64,000 bases of DNA from Sorex araneus (taxonomy: Eukaryota; Chordata; Mammalia; Eulipotyphla; Soricidae). The notes below the pieces were generated by a model that searched no databases, was not told the DNA's origin, and saw only the letters and a program-made list of their open reading frames with translations. A program made the position numbers and the translations under genes. The stretch spans positions 47,222,509-47,286,508 of the forward strand of contig NC_073307.1 of the NCBI RefSeq assembly GCF_027595985.1. The letters are read 5' to 3'. Every line of letters starts with the position of its first letter. The stretch's first letter is position 1. Below are positions 54,020-64,000 of this stretch, piece by piece.

Positions 54020-54048
<29 letters not shown>

Positions 54049-54205
54049 GGGTCACACCTGGCGATGCACAGGGGTTACTCTTGGCTCTGCACTCAGGAAT
54101 TACCCCTGGCCGTGCTCAGGGGACCATATGGGATGCTGGGATTTGAACCCGGGTCGGCCGTGTGCAAGGCAAACGCCCTACCCGCTGTGCTATCTCTCCA
54201 GCCCC
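54020..54205 (-). mobile_element. Family A SINE, recent insertion
   Basis: Reverse copy with an uninterrupted 22-base poly(T), CTTTTTGGGTCACACCTGGC and GCTATCTCTCCAGCCCC. It is flanked by a perfect 16-17 base target-site duplication AAGTCTGCTGTGTTCT (54005-54020 and 54206-54221). The clean duplication and pure tail mark it as one of the youngest insertions here. Confidence 0.95.
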
Positions 54206-54775
54206 AAGTCTGCTGTGTTCTTAATGAGGAGAGCCCTTCTGAGCTTCTAGAAGCTTTCCGGGAGCGTGACTAGTGGAGACTGTGCCGGGAATAAAGGGGC
54301 TGGAGAGCACGGGCCCAACGGTGGGGGTGGGGGTGGGGGACGGGTGGGCACCGAGACAGGAAATAGGCCGCCCCATGGCACCGGGTCTGTTGTGGGACAC
54401 GTGGTGCTGTGGACCCTGTACGGTGTGGCATCAAGAACCAGGTTGGCCGGGTCAAGTGTGGCCGGGTCTTGGTGTCCCCGCCACAGTGGCCCTGATAGAG
54501 GCAATAGTGATGCAGTGCCCAGGGCTGGTCTGAGTTGGTTGCGGCAGTTCGGATGAAGAAGGCCTTGCCTGAGTCCCCCGGCTGGTGGCCGTCATGTACT
54601 GCGGTCAGGGTGCGCAGCAGGGACACTGCGCTGTGTTTGTAAGGAGGCAGGTGTCCTGCTGGCTGGTGAAAGCACGGGCTCTGTGCTCGTGAGGCTTCCC
54701 TTCATGGCCCCTCGTGTGGACAGCCATGGAGTGGCCTCAGGGTGCTGTGTCCTGGTTGCTTCCCCCCCTCCCCCA

Positions 54776-55291
54776 TGAGTGATAGAGGTCATAGGGATGA
54801 GTGATGGAGGGGGTAGAGGTGACGGAGGTGATGGTAGGGGTGAGTGATGAGGTTGTGGGGTGAGTGATGAGGTGGTAGGGGTGAGTGATGGAGGTGGTAG
54901 GGGTGAGTGGTGGAGGTGGTAGGGGTTGAGGATGGATGTGGTAGGGGTGAGTGGTGAGGTGGTAGGGGTGAGTGATGGAGGTGGTAGGGGTGAAAATGAA
55001 GGTGATAGGGGTGAGGATAGAGGTCGTAGGAATGAGTGATGGAAGTGATAGGGATGAGTGATGGAGGTGGTAGAGGTGACAGAGGTGATGGTAGGGGTGA
55101 GTGATGAGGTGGTGGGGTGAGTGATGAGGTGGTAGGTGTGAGTGATGGAGGTGGTAAGGGTGAGGATAGAGGTGGTAGGGATAAGTGGTGAGGTGGTAGG
55201 GGTGAGTGATGAGGTGGTAGGGGTGAGTGGTGAGGTGGCAGGGGTGAGTGATGGAGGTGGTAGGGGTGAGTGATGGAGGTGGCAGGGGTGG
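54776..55291. repeat. Minisatellite, GGTGAGTGATGGAGGTGGTA-type units
   Basis: About 25 units of roughly 18-22 bases built from GGTGAGTGATG(GA)GGTGGTAG, with higher-order variants (a ggtgacagaggtgatggtag segment occurs twice, near 54817 and 55074). Purine/G-rich on the + strand. All three minus frames stay open for long stretches only because the units lack stops there. Confidence 0.92.
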
Positions 55292-56982
55292 GGGGAATGC
55301 ACTTGTGCAAGGTGGCAGGACGGTGCTTTCTATGGCAGCCACACCATTGACATGGCACCGGCTAGTGAGGCGGGGCATGGTTGCTGCTCCCACTGGGCCT
55401 GGCTTGCTTTGGGGTTGACAGTACTGCCCGGGCGGTCCTTTCGGTGAGTGCCTTCTTGTGGGGGGGCAGTGACCGCTGGCCTCTGAGGAGCGGGGGCAGG
55501 TGAGTAGGGACCGTGGGGGGACTTTGGGATCAGATGAGACTTTGTGCCTCTTCCAAGCCCCAGCGGCCCGCAGAGGGAGGACAGCCACGCCTGCTCGCCC
55601 GGGGCCCCTCTGCATCCAGGCCGCGCCCCCCGGTGACCTGGTCCCGGGACCATGGAGCCAGGTCAAGCAGGGAGGACATGGCCCAGGTCAGCTCTGCCCA
55701 CCGGCGGGAAGACCCCAGCCCCGAGTCCTCTCCGGAGCCCGCTGGGGTCGAGCCGGCCCCCGCTGTGGGAGCCGTCACATTCAGCTCGGCTCGGAATGGT
55801 GCCTCCCTCCCAGGCGGGCTGCCCGCTGTCTCCATCCCACTGGTCAGTGCCACCCTCGGACAAGCAGGCATGTGGGGGTGATGTTTGCACCAACCCCGGC
55901 AAGGGTGTGTTGGGTGCGGGGTGTGGAGGGGACACAGCCCCAAATACAGTCTAACCCTGAATCACTGTCGGGGTTGGGACTGCGGGAATCACGAGGTGGC
56001 CGAGAGACAGGTGAGGGGGTGAGGCTGGGGAGCGGGTGTCTGGGGAGGGAGCCCCAGAGAGCACTGCCAAAGGGGGACTCCCCGGACTCAAGGCCTGGCC
56101 TCTGCTGCCTCCAGGTGGGGAGCCTGGGGCTCGGCCGCTGAGCCCTGCCTGCCCGGTGGGGCCCGGGGAGGAGAGCGGACGAGGCTCTTCTTCCAAGTGC
56201 CCCTTCAGGCTGCGGACAAGGCGAGGCTGGCTCAGGAGGTTTCCCCACTCTTCCCAAGGGGCGCCAGTGCTGTTCCCTGCTGTGGCCTGGGCCCCCTCCC
56301 CCACAGCGGGCTAGCAGGAGCACTCAGCCGGGCGGAGCTCCAGTGAGAAGGGGAACGGCCCCGCCCAGCCCCTTGGAAGATATCCCCTCCGGGTTCTGGT
56401 TCCACACGAGCTGCCAGGCCACTGTCACTGCGTCTCGGTTTGGGGGGGGGGGGGGTGTCTCTAAGACACGCTCCCAGCCTCGGCGTTCAGGCGCCCAGCA
56501 GGGCTTTGGGTGCCCACAGCAGTTCTCTGCCCCCTCCCCTCAGCCCTGCCCTCGCGGACTGTGCCCCTCTCTGCAGGGGCCCGCTCAGCTGAGGAGAGTG
56601 AGGGCCAGCTTGGGGGTGGTCCCGGGATGAGGTGCATCCTCAGGCTGAATTTCGTCCTTCCATCTGAGGGGGTTCTGTGGGGGCTCTGAGCCTCTAGGCC
56701 TGGACCGGGGTTTGCTCTGATCTCACTGGCTCCCAGACTAAATGGGTTTGGTGCAGGGAGGGTGGGTGGAACCTTGGCTCCAGATGACTCCGCACTGCTC
56801 TCGCTGGCCAGCAGGACATGGGTATTCCCTCCAGCCCGGCATGCCCAGGTCTGGCTGCCCCCTGACACCTGGGGCCAAGCCCCCTGAGCCCCTTTCCCCA
56901 GGTATAGGGTGCTGCTGGGGTGCTCTGGTGGGCCGACCTGCACTGACCCCTTTCTCCTGGTGGAGTGTATCCACGTGCAGCT
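55292..56982. other. Intron 1 between two minisatellites
   Basis: GC-rich unique sequence; several overlapping frames on both strands look like composition effects. Confidence 0.45.
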
Positions 56983-57820
56983 GAGGAGTGTAGGGGTGTG
57001 AGGGTGTGTAAGCATGTGTGAGGGTTGTGAGAGGGGGTGAGGGTGTATAGGGGGCTGTGAGGGCTTGTAGGGTGTGCAGGAGTATGTGAGGGGTATGTAG
57101 GGTGTTGGAGGGGTGTGTGTAGGGTATGTGTGTTTGTAGGGGTGCAAGGGTGTGTAGGGGTGTGAGGGTGTGTAGGGATGTGTGAGAGGAGTAGAGGCAT
57201 GTGTAGGGGGTATTTGAGAGGAGTGGAGGGGTGTGTAGGGGTGTGTGAAGGAGTGGAGGGATGTGGAGGGGTGTGTAGGGGCATATGAGGGAGTGGAGGG
57301 GTGTGGAGGGGCCTTTGAGAAGAATGGAGAGGTATTTAGGGGCATGTGATGGAGTGGAGGGCTGTGTAGGGGCTTGTGAGAAGAGTGGAGGGGTGTGTAG
57401 GGGCATGTGAGGAAGTGGAGGGATGTGTAGGGGCATGTGAGGAAATGGAGGAGTATGTAGAGGCGTGTGAGGGAGGGGAGGGTTTTGTAGAGGCATGTGA
57501 GGGAGTGGAGGGATGTGGGGGGGGGCGTGTGAGGGAGTGGAGAAGTATGTAGGGGCGTGTGAGGGAGTGGAGGGGCGTGTGAGGGAATAGAGAAGTATGT
57601 AGGGGCATGTGAGGGAGTGGAGGGGTGTGGAAGGGCGTGTGAGGGAGTGGAGGGGTGTGTGAGGGAGTGGACGGGCGTGGAGGGGAGTAGAGGGGTATGT
57701 AGGGGCGCGTGAGGGAGTGGAGGAGTATGTAGGGGCGTGTGAGGCAGTGGAGGGGTGTGTAGGGGCGTGTGAGGGAGTGGAGTGGTGTGGAGGGGCGTGT
57801 GAGGGAGTGGAGGGGTGTGG
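56983..57820. repeat. 30-base minisatellite (GGAGTGGAGGGGTGTGTAGG core)
   Basis: About 28 units of mostly 30 bases, consensus like gtgtgtaggggcgtgtgagg plus gagtggaggg, more degenerate at the 5' end (56983-57180). Because 30 is a multiple of three and the unit lacks minus-strand stops, the minus strand shows repeated decapeptides (LPHTPLHTPP). No coding function is inferred. Confidence 0.93.
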
Positions 57821-58460
57821 CGGGCAGCTCCTTGCCTCCTGCTGTCTTCCCTGAGAGCTGTGTGTGGGCAAGGTGGCACCCGGTTTCCACCAGTTTTCAC
57901 TGCTGGTTTGCCCTGCCCCCCGCACCCCGCTTGCTTCCTTGCCCTGCCCCTGCCTGCCGGGCCCTGGCAGGATGCAGAAGACAAAGCAGAGGCTTCCTGG
58001 AAGGGGGAGCCTTGCCAGACAGTGGCACGGGAGACTCAGAGTGCCCGTTCAGCACCGTGGCAGACAGGAATGATCCATCAGCACACTTTCCTCGGAACCC
58101 TTTGCCAGTCGGGCTGCGGGCAGAGCCCCACTCTCGCTGGAGCTGGCCCAGGGCTCCGGACAGGCTGACTGGTCTGCAGCTGGCCTCAATGGCTCAGCGG
58201 CGCCGCCCAGCCCCTCGCTGCCCTCGGATGGGAGCCAGGAAGGAAGCCCTTGGGCTCAGGATCCTCTGTGCTTCCAAGCCGCACCGCCTTCCATCTCGCC
58301 TTCCCCCTCACGCAGCTCCAGAGCGCGTGGCCCTGCAGGACAGGGAATCAAAACGGAGGGCCAGGGAGAGGGGACCCAGCGTCATAGGCCCCAGCCGGCG
58401 CCCCTCCCCTCCGTCAGCAACTCGCCTTCTTCCCAGGCAACTAAACTGTCTGAGGCCAAC

Positions 58461-58480
58461 ACTGGCCCCTAGTGGTCAGC
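58461..58480 (-). promoter_or_regulatory. Candidate CTCF-binding site
   Basis: On the minus strand GCTGACCACTAGGGGCCAGT fits the CTCF core (CCAC.AGGGGGC) with one core mismatch. It lies in repeat-free intron 80 bases from a family B SINE. Occupancy cannot be judged from sequence. Confidence 0.35.
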
Positions 58481-58557
58481 CCGTAGACGCTCCGGTTGTC
58501 ACTCTCTTCCCCCCTATGCTCTGACCCCACCTTTTTCCCATCACTATAAATAGCTTT

Positions 58558-58802
58558 GAGCTGGAGTGATGGTAGCACAGCGGGTAGGGCATTTGCCTTT
58601 CACACGACCAACCCGGGTTCGATTCCTCCGTCCCTCTGGAGAGCCCGGCAAGCTACCGAGAGTATCCCGCCCGCACGGCAGAGCCTGGCAAGCTCCCCGT
58701 GGCATATTCGATATGCCAAAAACAGTAACAAGTCTCACAAGGGAGACGTTACTGGTGCCCGCTCGAGCAAATCGATGAACGACGAGATGACGGTGCAATA
58801 TG
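58558..58802 (+). mobile_element. Family B SINE
   Basis: Full-length copy with a TRGC-type A box, GGTTCGATTCC B box, CTACCGAGAGTATCCCGCCC and CTCGAGCAAATCGATGAACG. The target-site duplication is AATAGCTTT (58549-58557 and 58803-58811). Confidence 0.92.
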
Positions 58803-58869
58803 AATAGCTTTCACATTCACATACCGGGCTGTTTCTCTCGGACCCCCTTCTGCACTCTGTTCTGGTGAT

Positions 58870-59020
58870 ACCAGGCATCGTAGAGAAGGCAGCAGAGTGC
58901 GTACAAGAGCAGTCAGGAGCACTGGACTGGGAGTGGGAGCTGAAATACCATCTCATCTCCACTGCTGGCCTCCTCTGTGACCACAGGCAAATGCCTTTCT
59001 CTCCCTGCACTTTTAGTTCT
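58870..59020 (+). mobile_element. MIR SINE
   Basis: GTCAGGAGCACTGGACTGGG, CCTCTGTGACCACAGGCAAA, CCTTTCTCTCCCTGC. The 'gcactggact' string is the same MIR block used in the 3p arm of mir-378a. Confidence 0.6.
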
Positions 59021-59794
59021 CCCGTACGGACAACCAAAAGTCTCCCTGTGTTCAGTGTTGCCCGAAGGGGCTGCCAGAAGCCTTTCCGACTGCTCGACTC
59101 CCTGGGGTCTGGACTGCGGATGCAGATGGGACATTAACTTGCATTCCAGCCTCCGAACGGGATCGTTGTGCCAGCCTGGAGCTCTCGGTGCACACCCCCC
59201 TGCCCCCCCAGCTATGGCATGGTCATGGCCCTCTGTGACACGGACGGAGGCTTGTTTGGGGGAGTCCTGGGGCGAGGGAGGCTGTTGGTGCCTGTGGCAG
59301 AGTCGCTGTTCTGCCTTCTTCATTCCGGGGCACTGGGAGGCTGAGCAGTTTGTCCCAGGACCAAACCCTGGCCCGGACGCTTGCTGGCTCGGAGTCTCCT
59401 GACGAGCCTGAGCAGGCTGGTGTCTGTCCCAGCCCAGGAGGGGACTATCTCAGTAACCTTTTCCCTTTGGCAGCGGCCCGGGTGCGGCCTGTGGGCCGCC
59501 CTCTGCACCAACACGTGGGCACACGGCCTGTGCCCCGCCGGCCGCCGGGCCAGTCTGTCTGTGTGCTTGCAGGAGGGAGGCCATGCTTCCCGCCCCCCCC
59601 TCCCCCGGGCACTCGCCAGGCCCCGGGCTCGGGGGGCTGACGTGACCTGTCTTCATTCATCACAAGATGGGCCCATACGCAGCCCGAGTCCACTTCGCCG
59701 TGGTCCTCGTTGCCAAAGTAGTTCTCTGGGTTTGTTTTTTAACGTCGATCGAGCGAGCACTTAGGATGGGCCCAGCTTTAGAGTCATGTCCTCA

Positions 59795-59890
59795 GTGGAC
59801 CTCACGCTCTCCCTCTCTCCCCACTTTACAGATGTGGAAATTTCTCTCGTACGAGAAGTCTTGCAGCACCTGCCAAGTTCCCTGCGGGCC
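59795..59890 (-). mobile_element. MIR SINE, antisense
   Basis: CCCCACTTTACAGATGTGGA followed by TCTTGCAGCACCTGCCAAG is a reversed MIR 3' half. Confidence 0.5.
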
Positions 59891-61029
59891 GACCCAGCCA
59901 GGCCCCCCGGGCCATCCTGTCCCCAGAGCCTGGCCCCGCTCCATCCACTCTGCTCCCCACTCCAGTACCCTCCTGCCTCCTCCCAGGAGCCCACCAGGCC
60001 CTGGGACCCACCCCCAAGAGCCAGGAGTGTGGGAGGGGGCTGCCCGGGCTCTGTGCCCTGGAATGTGCTAGAAAATTCCATTCCCCTCCCACACAGGCAG
60101 GAAAGAGTTAAGTGGCTGCCTTGTCCCTTTGCACATCCCCGAGGCCTCTCTCTCCTTTTACAGCCTGGGTCCCTCAGGAAACCGCCCTGCCGGCTCCCAC
60201 CCCCACCCCGCACGCTAGCTTCTTGCCTTCTTTGGTCCTCTCTCCCCGGGACGCGGGCCCCGTGCCCTCCCGCTGCCCGGCCTCCCCGCCGAGGAGCTGC
60301 CTGGGAAGGAAGGCTGCCGTCACACGCTCTCCTCACACACCGAGCCCCGTGCCCTCTGGGGGCCCCGGCAGATCTCCCTTTCCTGTGCTCCCAGGGCTGG
60401 AGGAGGCCCCAGCAGTTCTACACCCGCCTCGAGCTCGCAGGAAGGGGCAGGCGTGGCAGGGCCTCCGTGGTCAGGCTGGAGGCTTCGAGCCAGCCTCCGC
60501 TCTCAGGCTCCCGGGCTAACTCCAGGCTCTCTGGGAAGTTCAGCACCTGCCCCAGAGTGTGGGCACCGCCGCCATCCCAGCGCCCACGCTGCCAGGCGGC
60601 CCCAGGGCTGCTCCCACGGCACCGTGCTCCCTGGGGGGATGCCAGGTCCTCCCAGAGAGAAGCGGGTCTCAGTCTACCGCACCCCCTTCCTCCAGGCCCT
60701 CACCCCCATCCCAGGGGGCCCGGCCTGTATCTCCCTACCTGCAGCAGGGGGGAGGGCGTGTGGGGGGGTACAGCCTGCTTTCTTGCTCAAGACAAGTCTG
60801 ATGACAGCATGCTGTCAGAACACCCTGCCCCTGCTTGGTCTCCATGCTTCTGAACAGCGAGAGCATCTGGAAGGTTCCAGAAGCATCTCTCAGGGGAGTC
60901 GACCTGTGCCCCGAGACTGTCTGACAGGAAGCTCCTTGTGGACAGTCTTTTAGGGTGCCCTTGGGCGGTCTGTTGCGGAGTCCCATACTGGAACCACGTG
61001 ACTAAGCTCCTGGGTTCCACCCTCAGAGG

Positions 61030-61037
61030 TGACGTCA
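61030..61037. promoter_or_regulatory. Full palindromic CRE (TGACGTCA)
   Basis: A perfect 8-base cAMP-response element in GAGGTGACGTCACTGGCG, intron 1. CpG depletion makes such a site rarer than chance in bulk DNA, but there is no other support. Confidence 0.3.
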
Positions 61038-61125
61038 CTGGCGCTGCCATGGACACGGTCTGGCCTGCAGCCGTGTTATCAGGAGTATTAGGGAACGAGG
61101 AGGAGGTTAGTTCTCCAGGTGAATC

Positions 61126-61272
61126 GGGCCAGAGTGATGGTACAGCAGATAGGACACTCGCCTTGCATGCGGCTGGCCCAGGTTCTGACTCCAGCGTTCC
61201 ATACGGTCCCCCGAGCCCGCCAAGAGTGACCCCTGAGTGCAGAGCCCCTGGCCCCAAACCAGATAAACAAAC
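61126..61272 (+). mobile_element. Family A SINE, internally shortened
   Basis: GGGCCAGAGTGATGGTACAG head, CATACGGTCCCCCGAGCCC, GACCCCTGAGTGCAGAGCCC, then an abrupt end with CCCCAAACCAGATAAACAAA. Confidence 0.82.
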
Positions 61273-61570
61273 TCCTCCAGGTAATTCCAGTATGGTCCGT
61301 GGGTGTAGAAGGTGGGGAACTCCTTCCTGAGAGCGGGTCTCCGCCAAGGCTGGAAGGCTGCTTAGACGGCCGCGGTCTGCTCGCCGGGCAGTGTCCACTC
61401 CCTCACACAGCGGGCATGGACGTGGATGCTCCCGGGGCTCCCTCTGGGGAGCTGTGCAGACACAGGGCAGGGAGGGCCACAAGGAGAAAGAGTGTGACCA
61501 GTGGTGGTCCGCAAAGGAGGACAGCTGTCTGGGAAGGCTTATTCCAGGATCGAGTGGGGGGTTTTGGGTG

Positions 61571-61665
61571 GTTTTTTTTTTTTTTGCTTTTGGGGTCACA
61601 ACAGTCCTTGGGGCTACTCCTGCCTCTGCTCAGTAGTGACCCCTGGCAGTGCCTGGGTCCCGGGA
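61571..61665 (-). mobile_element. Old family A SINE, partial
   Basis: Reverse 3' part: poly(T), GCTTTTGGGGTCACAACAGT and CTCTGCTCAGTAGTGACCCC; the head is missing. Confidence 0.6.
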
Positions 61666-63219
61666 TCTTGCAAGGCCAGGGCTTCCCTCTGTATTGGGGA
61701 CACCTTGGGGTGTTTCAGAGAGCCCGGGGGCTGTTGAGGGATGCCAGCGAGCTTTGTGATGACATCCTGCCTCTCAGCCGCACGTGTGCTGGGACTTGGG
61801 GGCCGGGGGTCTCCAGGGGCTGCCCTCCCCGTGAGGCACTCACTGTTTGGAGGTATTTCTAGCCCCTGTGGCTGGCACCTTCCCCATGCACAGAGTGCAG
61901 AGCAGGGAGCAAGGACAAGGGTTTGCATCCTCGGGAGGGGGAGGGGAAGAGGTGCCGTGGGTACCCTTGGCGGGTGGGGCCCCATCATGGGCTCTCAAGT
62001 GAAAACTGGTCCAGGAAGGGGGTGGACAGCACCGTGTGACCTAGCTCCCTGGGGCTCAGTTCACCCCTGAGTCTGAGCAGTCCTCAGCCTGACCCAGGCT
62101 GGCTCGCCAACTTCTGGTGAAGTACTTGGGGGTAGAATCCCAACCTGGGACAGGACTTTTGGGTTGGCCTGGTCCTCCACTGGCCACCGCAGAACCTAAG
62201 GCAACGTGTCCTCCTGCCCCATTTGTGCAGTGAGAGGCTTGGATTAGGGTCGCTCAGTCCACCTGATCCCACAGTCTATTACTTGAGTTTATCCTGTTCT
62301 GTGGGCCTTGCGTGAGAGGGTGATTTGCGGGTAGGGGCTATGCAGTGGTGAGCGCGATGGATCTCGGCACAGCAGGAGAAGGCCCGAGCGCTTGACTGGG
62401 CTGAAAGATGTCTGCAGTCTGAAGCGAGGGGAGAGAGGGCTCTGCCACTGTAGAGAAGCAGACCCCTCCCGGGGGGAAAGAACGGGACTCTAAATCAGTT
62501 GTTCCCCAGGTGGCCGCCGGGACTGTGGACATCAGCATCCTGGTGATTAGCTCCCATCATGAGAACCGTCTCTGAGCAGGGCCGGCAGCTGCCTGCACAC
62601 GTTTGAGCGGGTGGTGGCGTGAGCAAGGCCACAGGAGAGCCCAGCTCGCGCTCTGGGAGAAGGGGCTTCTTCTGTTAGGGGCGGGAGCGGGCGGGCGGGC
62701 CTGTCCATCCCCCCTCAGGCTGTGTGTCCTTCATTCTTTGAGGCCCTGGGCCGATGGCTCTTGCTGCCCTTCTGGGTCCTGCCAACCTTGTAGGGCAACT
62801 CTGGGTGGCAGCCTCCATGTGCTGCCTCGGTTTCCCCCTGGCTCGTTGTCCGGATTAGCAGAGGTAGTCACAGTGGTGTCCTTTGTATGGTTCCACCGCA
62901 ACCATGAGCAAAGAAAACTTACTTTCCGCTCTCTGCGTGGCTCCAGGCCTGCCACATGGCGGGGGAGGAGCAGGAGTGGGGGGTGGGAGGCGAAACCCTT
63001 TCCTGGTCTCCCACCTGGAGCTGACTGAGGTCAGGGCTGAGCGCCTGCCTGAAGGAACTTAGCTCTCGAGGCCACTGAGCGAGGCGCGAGTGCTGAAGGA
63101 GGGCTGGCCAAACCCGGGCTGAGTGCTGATCAGCCGGCCAGGGCAGGCATCGCTAATCGAACACTTGCCCTGCCCCTCTGGGACGAGGCCTCATGCTCCC
63201 GACCCCCACGAGGTGGCAG

Positions 63220-63345
63220 CTATTTCTGCTCGGATCTGACCTATGAGCTAGACTCCGCTTGCTCCCCTAAATAAAGGGAAATAATTACCCGCGCCGTTTT
63301 TGGTTCCCGTCAAGCCAGTGACTCAGTGAATGCGTTTCGGGGAGC
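63220..63345. promoter_or_regulatory. Candidate intronic enhancer with AP-1 motif
   Basis: A repeat-free stretch with balanced composition, containing AATAAAGGGAAATAATTACC and a perfect AP-1 motif TGACTCA at 63319-63325. Its appearance suggests a conserved non-coding element, but conservation was not tested. Confidence 0.3.
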
Positions 63346-63885
63346 GTGAGTGCCGGAGCTGATTGGGGGTCGGCACAGCTGTGTGGGGGGCGGAGTCGGT
63401 GGGGGGGGGCCGGCTTCTCGGCGACCGTGGGCACGGGCTCAGCCCCTACATACAGCAGGGGTGAGTGAGCGAGGAATGGAGAGGTCAGAAGGTCCGAGCA
63501 CTCCAGGCATTGGCGGGGCCGATGCAGGAGCCCAAGTGGCAGGCGTGGGGCTCACCGCCAAGCTGGAGTGAACCCTGACCCGGGGCCTGGAGCCTGCTCA
63601 GACACTTCTTTATTGTGTGATCGTAAGTCGAGTCGTTGCCTTTCTGGAAGGCCAGCGGTAAGGCTTATTGGTCTGTGAAGCACCAGAGGAAATCTTTTCC
63701 GAAATTCTGCAAACGCCAGCGTTTCTCTGCCCCCCTCCCCACTTTCCCCCTCGCCTCCCCCTCCCCCAGGCCCCCTCCTCCCCGGATTCATAATGAAAGC
63801 CTTGTTGGTGGCAGCGTATTCAGGTGCAGTCCAGATGACTCAGAAACCCGGGGGCTGGAAGCAGTAGCGACACCAAGATAGTTAC

Positions 63886-63903
63886 TGGGGGGGGGGGGGG
63901 GGG
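63886..63903. repeat. Poly(G) run
   Basis: About 18 consecutive G. Shorter G or C runs of 9-14 occur at 41500, 42082, 43330, 43390, 44790 and 56440. Confidence 0.95.
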
Positions 63904-64000
63904 AAGCTGCAAGATGTGGGCTGAGCCAGCCTGGACGCGGCCCCTCCCAGGGTGCCTGAGGATGGAGCGTTTTCCCTGAGGTCAGCAGAAGCTGCGGGTC

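Larger units (their letters stand above)
21282..64000 (+). other. PPARGC1B: PPARGC1B intron 1 (5' part)
   Basis: Everything downstream of the exon 1 donor is intronic on the basis that no sequence resembling PGC-1beta exon 2 (which would encode GGGSGEEQLYADF-like residues) is seen to the end of the window. A first intron of tens of kilobases is usual for this gene in mammals. It hosts MIR378A and, apart from repeats listed separately, GC-rich non-coding sequence. The open reading frames found in it lie in repeats or GC-rich sequence and look non-coding. Confidence 0.85.
59021..64000. other. Distal part of intron 1 in the window
   Basis: GC-rich, with one shortened family A SINE (61126), one SINE remnant (61571), a MIR remnant (59795), the CRE at 61030 and the AP-1-bearing stretch at 63220. 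A 355-codon + frame at 59786-60853 has no recognisable domain and is proline/serine-rich, as expected from composition. No exon is recognised. Confidence 0.45.

Noticed and set aside
54737-55666. 309-codon minus-strand frame with TTSITHPYHL repeats
   Set aside because: Generated by the 54776-55291 minisatellite; no start context or domain supports a gene.
54776-57820. CRISPR array
   Set aside because: The repeats are tandem without unique spacers and the genome is a mammal.
56461-57984. 507-codon minus-strand frame with HTPLHTPP repeats
   Set aside because: Created by a 30-base minisatellite lacking stops; overlapping frames of 395 and 196 codons in other phases show the same effect.
59786-60853. 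355-codon plus-strand frame in intron 1
   Set aside because: Pro/Ser/Arg-rich composition without motifs, partly inside an old antisense MIR; two further overlapping frames exist.

Overview
The window is mammalian nuclear DNA, almost certainly from a shrew of the genus Sorex (common shrew or a close relative). Dozens of copies of a tRNA-derived SINE of the Sorex 'SOR' type are scattered through it, together with RTE-derived elements of a kind known from shrews. Only one protein-coding exon was recognised: exon 1 of PPARGC1B (PGC-1beta, + strand, 21204-21281). It encodes 26 residues, starting [10 protein letters not shown] and ending YLADTQ, and is followed by a GT splice donor. Exon 2 is not in the window, so 21282-64000 is intron 1. 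About 2.3 kb into that intron lies an intact MIR378A precursor (23582-23647), in the position it holds in human PPARGC1B.

Layout. 1-20.6 kb is AT-richer intergenic DNA upstream of PPARGC1B. It is packed with SINEs, L1 fragments, three ~550-750 bp composite elements (family C), a 3' fragment of an RTE LINE (18596-19043), GT/CA microsatellites and a processed ATXN3 pseudogene (3958-4752). 20.65-23.25 kb is the CpG-island promoter and exon 1. 23.5-23.76 kb holds two MIR elements in opposite orientation, with the miR-378a hairpin at their junction. 24-64 kb is GC-rich intron 1, with scattered old and young SINEs, L1 3' ends, two G-rich minisatellites (54.8-55.3 and 57.0-57.8 kb) and repeat-poor stretches that may hold regulatory sequence.

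How the mobile elements fit together. Family A SINEs have a tRNA-like head and a poly(A)-type tail, which points to L1 as their mobiliser. Family B SINEs have the same tRNA-like head, but their body and 3' end match family C, and their last ~60 bases match the 3' end of the RTE ORF2 and its short-repeat tail. RTE (autonomous LINE), C (probably a non-autonomous derivative) and B (tRNA-headed chimera) resemble the ruminant BovB / Bov-A / Bov-tA trio. From memory, an RTE shared by S. araneus and parasitic nematodes has been published as a horizontal transfer; the RTE fragment here is probably a copy of it.

Limits. No alignment or database search was run. Repeat names are by eye, boundaries are generally good to about 10 bp (older copies to about 30 bp), and functional statements about PPARGC1B, MIR378A and ATXN3 come from knowledge of the families.
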